Origin: SIG565 sp045650565
GTDB taxonomy: Bacteria; Bacillota; Clostridia; Oscillospirales; Acutalibacteraceae
DNA: 13,072 nt
NCBI GenBank assembly: GCA_045650565.1
Contig: JAZRRG010000025.1
Span: 1-13,072, forward strand
Direction: 5' to 3'
Part shown: positions 7,301-13,072 of the stretch, in pieces
How the letters are laid out: the number at the start of each line of letters is the position of its first letter
Position numbering within the stretch: the stretch's first letter is position 1
Program-made: the position numbers and the translations under genes
Notes under the pieces: model-generated
Seen by the model: the letters and a program-made list of their open reading frames with translations, nothing else
What the model was told of the DNA's origin: nothing
Database searches by the model: none

Positions 7301-8029
7301 ATGAATAATAAAAAGAAAATATTTGTAGTATCAGATGTGCATGGGCACTATTCATTACTAAAAGAAGCACTTGATGAGGTGGGTTTTGATAAGGAAAACG
7401 AAAACCATCTGCTTATATGCTGTGGTGATTACTTTGATAGAGGAAGGGAAAATGTAGAGGTTTTAAAGTTTTTTGAAAGACTGAAAAATAAGGTCTTGAT
7501 TCGAGGCAATCACGAGGACCTGTTACTTAAGCTTTTACAAACAGGAAAATTTCTTCAGCACAATTATATAAACGGAACTATGACGACTCTTGAAAATTTT
7601 TTTGGTAAGTATTCGATTAATCCCGTTGATGATACAATTGATTTTTCGGGCAAAACACGAACGGTTGACCGTATTTGCGAATTTATTGGAGAAACGGTTA
7701 ACTATTTCGAAACAAAAAACTATGTGTTTGTGCACGGTTGGTTGCCCGATAACGCAGGGACGACCGAAATTCGTGCAAAAATAATCGATGAGGCGTGGGA
7801 AAAATCAAGGTGGACAAAATGGACCGATAAGTATGATGATGAAAGACCACTCAAAGATAAAATCCTTGTTTGCGGACATGTACCTACAGCATACGCAAAC
7901 TTCTTTCTTGGCAAAAGTATTGAAGATAAGTACGGAATATTTTATGGGAACGGTATGATAGCAATAGATGCCGGAACCTTTGATTCAAAGCAAGTAAATG
8001 TATTGGTGCTTGAAGATGAATTATTATAA
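7301..8029 (+). CDS. PPP-family metallophosphoesterase (serine/threonine phosphatase or Ap4A hydrolase type)
   Basis: A 242-residue cytoplasmic phosphoesterase with the full PPP set of metal-binding motifs: D-V-H-G-H at residues 12-16, G-D-Y-F-D-R-G at 42-48, R-G-N-H-E at 68-72, H-G-W with His145 and C-G-H with His193. Bacterial members dephosphorylate phosphoproteins, cleave diadenosine tetraphosphate or act in RNA end repair; sequence alone does not choose among these. No signal peptide or membrane helix is seen. AAGGAAA (7287-7293) precedes the ATG. It probably shares a promoter with the HAD phosphatase just upstream, so two unrelated phosphatase folds are made together. A hairpin terminator follows directly after the stop. 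Confidence 0.85.
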   Translation: MNNKKKIFVVSDVHGHYSLLKEALDEVGFDKENENHLLICCGDYFDRGRENVEVLKFFERLKNKVLIRGNHEDLLLKLLQTGKFLQHNYINGTMTTLENFFGKYSINPVDDTIDFSGKTRTVDRICEFIGETVNYFETKNYVFVHGWLPDNAGTTEIRAKIIDEAWEKSRWTKWTDKYDDERPLKDKILVCGHVPTAYANFFLGKSIEDKYGIFYGNGMIAIDAGTFDSKQVNVLVLEDELL

Positions 8030-8031
8030 GC

Positions 8032-8069
8032 AACAAAGAAGGATACCGTTTGGTATCCTTCTTTGTTTT
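8032..8069. terminator. Hairpin terminator between convergent transcription units
   Basis: A 16-bp perfect inverted repeat (8032-8047 and 8052-8067) with a GTTT loop is followed rightward by a short T-run. It begins 3 nt after the metallophosphoesterase stop. In the leftward direction it lies 50 nt beyond the RyR gene stop, followed by a moderately U-rich stretch, so it may stop both transcripts. No other hairpin was seen after the RyR operon. Confidence 0.75.
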
Positions 8070-8118
8070 ACGGTTTTCAACGGATGATTAGCACAATTCA
8101 AGTAAGCACTCTCCGGCG

Positions 8119-8400
8119 TTATATTTTTTTAATGTCATAACCTAATTTAATAATTAGTTTAATGGTTTCAAGTGCGGTATTTCGGTCATATTCCTTTTCG
8201 CCGTCGGGCAGCTCGTTATAGGGAACCAAACAGGGAGTTTCTTTCTTTTCATCATTGCGAACCGCACCATATTTCCAACCCGAGTTAATTCGTCCCACAG
8301 CCCACACATCGTGAACATTTTCGGCGATTTTTTCGGTTAGCTCCAATAGGTCCTTTGGTAAATTTATGTTTGAAGTGTCGATTGGTTTTGGATTATACAT
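8119..8400 (-). CDS. Stand-alone RyR-domain protein
   Basis: A 93-residue protein that is almost entirely one RyR domain, the module repeated in the cytoplasmic shell of animal ryanodine receptors and also found alone in bacteria. Visible signature: an N-terminal Y-N-P-K-P-I-D, a helix ending H30-x-x-W33, G-W-K-Y-G at 41-45, T-P-C-L-V-P-Y at 55-61, L-P-D-G-E-K at 64-69, then D72-R-N-T-A and a terminal helix. Bacterial RyR domains are thought to bind small ligands, perhaps nucleotides; the ligand here is unknown. No membrane segment or catalytic motif is seen. The ATG overlaps the stop of the upstream gene by one base (TAATG), and AAGGAGGG lies 7 nt upstream inside that gene's end, so translation is coupled. 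It is the last gene of the MORN operon. Confidence 0.85.
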   Translation of the reverse strand: MYNPKPIDTSNINLPKDLLELTEKIAENVHDVWAVGRINSGWKYGAVRNDEKKETPCLVPYNELPDGEKEYDRNTALETIKLIIKLGYDIKKI

Positions 8401-10643
8401 TACCAGCCCTCCTTAGTAAGCTCGTTTGCTCTTTTAATGATTTTAGGGATTTCAACCACGAGTTTTTCATCGTATTCCTTAAAGTCGCTCTTTTTTAAAT
8501 TCAATTTGTTTTGTAGTTCATTATATTGTTTTTGCAATATATCTAATTTATCCCAGCTTAATATACAGGGATGGAGCTTTGCCGATTCATCCTTGTGTGA
8601 GCGAGTATAAGGTGCATATTTTTTAACTGTTTCAAAGTCTACTGTTCTAAAGCCCTCGCTACGCATAAATGCGTTCCATCTCTCGTGTTCGTTAATCATA
8701 AGCGTTTGTTTTAATGATTCCCGTTTTATCAGCTCCTCAAAATTTGAAAGCTCAGCCGAAGAGGGAAGTGTATCTTTTGTAATAACACCTAAGCTTTTAA
8801 TCTTGGCGGGTATGTGTAATGCTGCCGCCATAGAGGACCTGCGTGAGTATTCCGAGGAGTAAAAATCGTTGAGGGCTTTTTTGTATTCAAAGCTGTCTTT
8901 TGACATATCAATAGCCCAGTTATAGCACAGGTGCACTGCAAACGCCAAGCTTTCGAGCTCGGAATTAAATAGGGTATTGTTTGAAAAAATAGAGTCTGTT
9001 GTTCCAAACAAATGAATGTTTCTGTCGGCTAAGAAGGAACCTTTTTCCTCAAAATTCTTCGTTTTGAGCATCTTGCGAATGCGGGTATAAATAGGCGGGG
9101 TGAAGCCCGTGAAATTGCGCTTAAGAATGCAATAAATACTTTCGGCTGTTGCAATATTTAATTCATCCGAGCCGGTTGCAACGCAAACAAAGGTAGCATC
9201 AGAACAGCTTTTGATTTTTTCCTCAAATTCGGTGCTTTTAATATCAACATTTTCAAATTTGATATCATAGTTGTTCATTTCGGGATACTGTGAATAAAAC
9301 TCTTTTTCAATAGAGGATGCGTTTTTATCTAAAACACGAATCTTTAGTGTATAGCCCTCAATTTGTCCGCACCAAGCCGTTGTTTTAAGCATTTGTGTTC
9401 CGAGCCGTCCGCAACCAACGAGTAAAATTGAAATATCCTTTCGATTATCGGGTAAATTGTAAATGGGATACTCAAAAATTAAATTATTGCAGAACAGAGC
9501 AATTTCATCAATAAAGCGAATTTTTAACGGCTCATCCTGCCACTCGGAGACAAGATGCTTCTTATAATATCCCAAACCCTTTTTTGCCAAAACGGTTTTT
9601 GTTTTACCGTTATTAGTTTCTTCTTTAAGGTAATGCAGGGTTATATCATAATTTTTAAAGTAGTCATCTAATTCGGTTTGCTCAAAACTTGTGGTGTGGG
9701 TTTCATAATTGCATTTGTTCAATTCATTGGTGTATTGTGTTAAGAATGTATTAAATTTTTCATCAGTTTCTAAAACGCCAAAAAATACAAGCTTGGTGTT
9801 AGGCGCAGTGTTAATAACTGTTATAGCGCTATCAATTAGTAAAGGGTCGATGCCATCAAAAACCGCACAGGGCTTTTTAGAAATCATAGACTCAACAACT
9901 TCAATATTGATACCGCTTTGAGCAAATGCATTAACCGTTATTTTACGATTTTTAAATTTTTCTTTTTTGGTAATAATTTCTTGGGTTAGTTCAATGTTGT
10001 CATCTTCGTTTTCATTAATAAAATAAAATTCATAGTTTTTAAACCATAATTTTAGATTTTTGCACGAAATATAAAGTGTTATTCCGCCAAGCTTTTTTGC
10101 TTCCTCCAATAAATCCTTGTTTGCATTTTTGGTGTTGCAAAAAATAAGAGTTTTTCTCCCTGGGGTTTGCTTAATTCCCTTGGCAAGTTCTATTGAGTTT
10201 TCGTTGATTTCGGAAAAAACATAATGCTTGGAAAACCCTGAAAAGAAATACCTGATTTTTTCTCCCGAATTGCCGACAAAGGAAATAATCAAGCTTGATG
10301 TTAAAATCGGCGCTAAAGTAAAGTTAATATAGTTAATAATTATGTATATAGCTCTGTAAACACCGCTTAAAGAAGTTGATTCAATCTGGGAAATATCCTG
10401 TCTGCCGCCAAGACATTTTAGACTGTAGAGTAGGGAGGAAAGGAATGAATAAAGCGGTTTGTTGAAAACCTCTTTTCCGGACTTTAACCATTCGGTAGGT
10501 AATACCATAAAAAAGGTCGCAAAGAATATTCCAATAAGAACACAGGAAATCCACTTGCTCATTTCACTGCGGTTTTTTATCGCAAAGACTACGGCAAGTA
10601 ACAAGATTAAAAGTGCGATACCGAAACTTAAAAAAATTAACAT
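8400..10643 (-). CDS. Membrane protein with tandem Rossmann-like (TrkA-N/RCK-type) modules and a C-terminal RyR-like motif
   Basis: A 747-residue protein. Two hydrophobic helices (about residues 2-23 and 30-48) and a third hydrophobic stretch (about 96-126) form the membrane part. A first Rossmann-like region starts near residue 140, but its glycine loop is replaced by a S-E-I-N-E-N-S stretch. A second Rossmann module has an intact V-G-C-G-R-L-G (Gly410, Gly412, Gly415) and a downstream R-V-L-D acidic strand end, as expected for NAD(P) or another nucleotide. Near the C-terminus, E-H-E-R-W-N (His653, Trp656) and L-H-P-C-I-L-S-W (His691-Cys693) resemble the RyR signature. No K+-channel selectivity filter is present. 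The ATG at 10643 is preferred over TTG 10670 because AAGGAG (10652-10657) is 8 nt upstream. The start is 14 nt after the MORN stop. Its role is probably ligand sensing at the membrane (inferred). Confidence 0.75.
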   Translation of the reverse strand: MLIFLSFGIALLILLLAVVFAIKNRSEMSKWISCVLIGIFFATFFMVLPTEWLKSGKEVFNKPLYSFLSSLLYSLKCLGGRQDISQIESTSLSGVYRAIYIIINYINFTLAPILTSSLIISFVGNSGEKIRYFFSGFSKHYVFSEINENSIELAKGIKQTPGRKTLIFCNTKNANKDLLEEAKKLGGITLYISCKNLKLWFKNYEFYFINENEDDNIELTQEIITKKEKFKNRKITVNAFAQSGINIEVVESMISKKPCAVFDGIDPLLIDSAITVINTAPNTKLVFFGVLETDEKFNTFLTQYTNELNKCNYETHTTSFEQTELDDYFKNYDITLHYLKEETNNGKTKTVLAKKGLGYYKKHLVSEWQDEPLKIRFIDEIALFCNNLIFEYPIYNLPDNRKDISILLVGCGRLGTQMLKTTAWCGQIEGYTLKIRVLDKNASSIEKEFYSQYPEMNNYDIKFENVDIKSTEFEEKIKSCSDATFVCVATGSDELNIATAESIYCILKRNFTGFTPPIYTRIRKMLKTKNFEEKGSFLADRNIHLFGTTDSIFSNNTLFNSELESLAFAVHLCYNWAIDMSKDSFEYKKALNDFYSSEYSRRSSMAAALHIPAKIKSLGVITKDTLPSSAELSNFEELIKRESLKQTLMINEHERWNAFMRSEGFRTVDFETVKKYAPYTRSHKDESAKLHPCILSWDKLDILQKQYNELQNKLNLKKSDFKEYDEKLVVEIPKIIKRANELTKEGW

Positions 10644-10657
10644 AGCGTATTCTCCTT

Positions 10658-13072
10658 TTATTTTAAGCAAAAAATTGCTTTACTTAAATCTGAAATTTGG
10701 TCAAGAATTTCAGGATTTGCAACAACTCCGTCGGTTACCTCGGTTGTGTCAGAGTTTGGTAGTGTGATGGTTCCGTTAATAAAACGGTCCATATCAAAAG
10801 TTCCATCATATACGGTTCCGTCGGCCTCGGTGAAAATACCTTTTCCAAAAAAGCGGTCATCCTTCCAAGTACCGTTGTAAACGGCACCGTCCTTAAAGGT
10901 CATAACGCCCTCGCCGCATCGCTTACCTTTTATCCAGTCGCCAACGTATTCACCCGAGTCATCTGTCATAGTGCCTTTACCATGGTATAGTCCGTTTAGT
11001 CGTTGACCGGAGTATTTTGGCATAGATGCATTTAGCTTGAAAAGCCATCCAAAATATTTACTGCTTGTCAAATCATAGGAACCGTTTTTCCATCTGCCTT
11101 TTGTTACTTTTGGTCCGAAGATACCTGGCCTTGAATATGTGCCTTGTCCGTGGAAGGAGTCATTTTCCCATTCGCCTTCATAGTGGATGCCGCCTATATA
11201 ATCGGCTTTTCCGTAACCGCATTTTTTGCCGTTTTTCCATTCACCCTCATATTTTTGCATAATCTCACTGTTTTCGGGATAGATAAAGATTCCAAAGCCG
11301 TCGTGTTCACTATCCTTCCAATTGCCTTTGTAGACCGAACCGTCAGCATATTTCATAACGCCATAGCCCGAGAGAGTTCCATCGGCAAAATCACCTTCAT
11401 AGGTCAGCCACTTTTCACCCTTAGCATAGGTGTAGGTCGCTTTGCCATTGAATCTACCATTTAAAAGAGTACCATTATAGATTCGTCCGTTATTATATTC
11501 TATGGTTCCCGAGCCATCCATCTTTTGACCGTTTTTCCAGGTACCTTCCCATTTGGCGCCATCTTTATAGTATAAAATACCAGCACCATTTTTTGAATCG
11601 TTTTTCCATTCGCCCAAGAAATAATCGGCATTCTTTTTTTCGTTATAGGTGTACTTGCCTTTCCCGCAAAAATATCCGTTTACAAATTCACCCTCATAAC
11701 AGTCGCCATCCTTGAATTTCATAATTCCTAGCCCATTCTTATTACCGTTTTTCCAGTCCCCATCATAATACTCAATGTGCGAGGATTCAGCGTATACGAG
11801 CTTTCCCTTGCCGTGATAATTGTTATCCAGCCATTCCCCTGTATATGTTTCGCCATCCTTAAACCTCATAACGCCAAATCCGTTTTTGTTATCATCTATC
11901 CAATTACCATCATAATATTCAACCTTTGAGGTCTCACTGTATGTGAAACGACCTTGCCCGTTATAGTTGTCGTTTGCCCATTGGCCTACATAGCTACCTT
12001 CGTTTTTAAATTCAAGTGTACCAAAGCCATTTCTTTTGTTGTCTACCCAATCGCCCTCGTAGTATGCTAAGTTTGAGCCCTCGGAATATATAAGCTTACC
12101 TTTGCCGTTGTAATTTCCGTCTGATAACTGACCTTCATATACCGAACCATTTTTAAATTTTAACACACCAAATCCGGCGAGCTTATCGTCCCTAAACTCA
12201 CCCTCGTAAACCTCCCATTTTTCGCCCTCGGCGTAGGTGTAGGTTCCTTTTCCGTTAAATTTACCGTCTTTAAGCTCACCGTGGTAAACTCTACCGCTTT
12301 TATAAATGATGGTACCAAAGCCGTCCAGTTCGTCGCCGTTTTTCCATTCACCCTCCCAGGTAGTCCCATCTTTATGGGTTAGAACGCCCTTACCGTGCTT
12401 CTTACCGTTGTGCCATTCGCCTTCGTATAAATCATTGTCAGAACTTTTTGAGTATTTATATATACCCTTGCCGCAGTAATTATCATCTTTCCATTCGCCC
12501 TCATAATAATCACCGCTTTTAAAAAGCATTTTACCAAAGCCGTTCTTTTTGTCGTTTTTCCAGTCTCCTTCATAGTATTCAACATTTGATGACTCGGGAT
12601 AAATCATCTTGCCCTTACCGTGGTAATTATTATCCAGCCATTCACCCGTGTATACATGACCATCTTTAAATCTCATCACACCAAAGCCGGTTTTTTTATC
12701 GTGTTTCCATTCGCCGTCATAAGTTTCGAGATTAGACGATTCTTTGTATTTTAAAACGCCTTTTCCGTGGTAAAGGTTATCGGCCCACTCGCCTGTATAA
12801 ACTTCTCCGCTTTTAAATTTCATGGTGCCGTCACCATTCTTATTGCCTTTTTTCCACTCACCATCGTAAAATTCTACATTAGAGCCGTTTTCGCAAATAA
12901 GCTTTCCTTTGCCGTGGTAGTTTGTATCCTTCCAGTTACCTTCATAAACTGCGCCGTTACGGTAGCGCATAACACCAAATCCGACAATTTCGCCTTTTTG
13001 CCATTCGCCATCGTAAACTATCCATTTTTCACCTTCGGCATAGGTGTATTTACCCTTGCCATCGAATTTACC
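10658..13072 (-). CDS. Giant MORN-repeat protein, N-terminus outside the window (partial)
   Basis: The reading frame stays open to the right edge, giving 804 visible codons; the ATG at 12970 is an internal methionine within a MORN repeat. Nearly all visible sequence is MORN repeats (Y-x-G-x-W plus a G-x-G core), about 30 copies, forming a long solenoid of beta hairpins. Repeats alternate between 23 and 26 residues, the longer ones carrying an E-S-S-N-type insert. The array breaks around 11020-11085 with a hydrophobic non-MORN insert, resumes for four or so repeats, and ends in a non-repeat tail of about 30 residues. No membrane segment is visible; a signal peptide or catalytic domain could lie in the missing N-terminus. 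MORN repeats act as protein- or lipid-binding scaffolds in known cases; no function is assigned here. It is upstream of, and very probably co-transcribed with, the Rossmann/RyR and RyR genes; the promoter is outside the window. Confidence 0.85.
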   Translation of the reverse strand, partial: GKFDGKGKYTYAEGEKWIVYDGEWQKGEIVGFGVMRYRNGAVYEGNWKDTNYHGKGKLICENGSNVEFYDGEWKKGNKNGDGTMKFKSGEVYTGEWADNLYHGKGVLKYKESSNLETYDGEWKHDKKTGFGVMRFKDGHVYTGEWLDNNYHGKGKMIYPESSNVEYYEGDWKNDKKNGFGKMLFKSGDYYEGEWKDDNYCGKGIYKYSKSSDNDLYEGEWHNGKKHGKGVLTHKDGTTWEGEWKNGDELDGFGTIIYKSGRVYHGELKDGKFNGKGTYTYAEGEKWEVYEGEFRDDKLAGFGVLKFKNGSVYEGQLSDGNYNGKGKLIYSEGSNLAYYEGDWVDNKRNGFGTLEFKNEGSYVGQWANDNYNGQGRFTYSETSKVEYYDGNWIDDNKNGFGVMRFKDGETYTGEWLDNNYHGKGKLVYAESSHIEYYDGDWKNGNKNGLGIMKFKDGDCYEGEFVNGYFCGKGKYTYNEKKNADYFLGEWKNDSKNGAGILYYKDGAKWEGTWKNGQKMDGSGTIEYNNGRIYNGTLLNGRFNGKATYTYAKGEKWLTYEGDFADGTLSGYGVMKYADGSVYKGNWKDSEHDGFGIFIYPENSEIMQKYEGEWKNGKKCGYGKADYIGGIHYEGEWENDSFHGQGTYSRPGIFGPKVTKGRWKNGSYDLTSSKYFGWLFKLNASMPKYSGQRLNGLYHGKGTMTDDSGEYVGDWIKGKRCGEGVMTFKDGAVYNGTWKDDRFFGKGIFTEADGTVYDGTFDMDRFINGTITLPNSDTTEVTDGVVANPEILDQISDLSKAIFCLK
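11411..13024 (-). repeat. In-register 807-bp higher-order repeat inside the MORN gene
   Basis: The distinctive G-E-K-W motif recurs with its Trp codon at 13022-13024, 12215-12217 and 11408-11410, spaced exactly 807 bp (269 codons) each time. The two complete units, 12218-13024 and 11411-12217, align without a gap and each hold eleven MORN repeats with the same 23/26/23/26/23/26/23/26/23/24/26 length series. A divergent third unit starts at 11410. The DNA copies differ at many synonymous sites, so the duplication is old and the periodicity appears to be kept at protein level. Confidence 0.85.

Noticed and set aside
8400..10643. Classical K+ channel with RCK domains
   Set aside because: No T-x-G-[YF]-G-type selectivity filter is visible in or between the hydrophobic segments.
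10644..10670. TTG at 10670 as the start of the Rossmann/RyR membrane protein
   Set aside because: It would overlap the MORN gene end and place the AAGGAG site inside the coding region; the ATG at 10643 has ideal spacing to that site.
11065..11464. Rightward open frames of 65-106 codons opposite the MORN gene
   Set aside because: They are antisense to strongly constrained MORN repeats and have no family resemblance or ribosome site.
12970..12970. ATG at 12970 as the start of the MORN gene
   Set aside because: The same frame continues through 34 more MORN-coding codons to the window edge and there is no ribosome site before it; the methionine is inside a repeat.
10658..13072. Dense short direct repeats that could be taken for CRISPR or a tandem DNA repeat array
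   Set aside because: The periodicity is of protein origin: conserved residues with variable third positions in one long open frame, and no unique spacers.

Overview
The window looks like chromosomal DNA of a low-to-moderate GC Firmicute, most likely a member of Clostridia. Three things point there: the tepA - ftsK/spoIIIE gene order, the strong AGGAGG-type ribosome binding sites, and consensus sigma-A promoters. No rRNA or tRNA is present, so I cannot name a species. All identifications come from reading motifs; no database search was run.

Layout. (1) Positions 1-185 hold no convincing gene. They contain a leftward promoter at the very edge, a GC-rich hairpin and a terminator-like hairpin. 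(2) Positions 186-5184 are one rightward operon with a sigma-A promoter at 186-214 and a hairpin terminator at 5141-5184. It encodes a TepA/ClpP-like serine peptidase, an FtsK/SpoIIIE DNA translocase, a membrane-anchored ComEC-type metallo-beta-lactamase hydrolase and an EamA-family transporter. (3) Leftward, 5189-6576, lie a DUF378 small membrane protein and a UgtP/MGDG-synthase-like glycosyltransferase, read from a near-consensus promoter at 6605-6633. (4) Rightward, 6794-8029, lie a small HAD phosphatase of the RNA-repair-associated (SAK) type and a PPP-type metallophosphoesterase. They end at a hairpin shared with the convergent genes that follow. (5) Leftward from the right edge to 8119 is a tightly packed three-gene operon: a giant MORN-repeat protein whose N-terminus lies outside the window, a membrane protein with two Rossmann-like modules and a C-terminal RyR-like motif, and a stand-alone RyR-domain protein.

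Regions 2 and 3 are mostly housekeeping: chromosome translocation, envelope proteolysis and glycolipid synthesis. Region 5 is the part most likely to hold an undescribed system. Gene spacing (14 nt, then a 1-nt overlap) implies the three products are made together. A membrane-bound nucleotide-type sensor, two RyR-type modules and a long MORN scaffold suggest a membrane-linked signalling or stress/defence module. The function is inference.

The MORN gene also shows a higher-order duplication. The same 269-residue block of eleven MORN repeats occurs twice in exact register, with a partial third copy.
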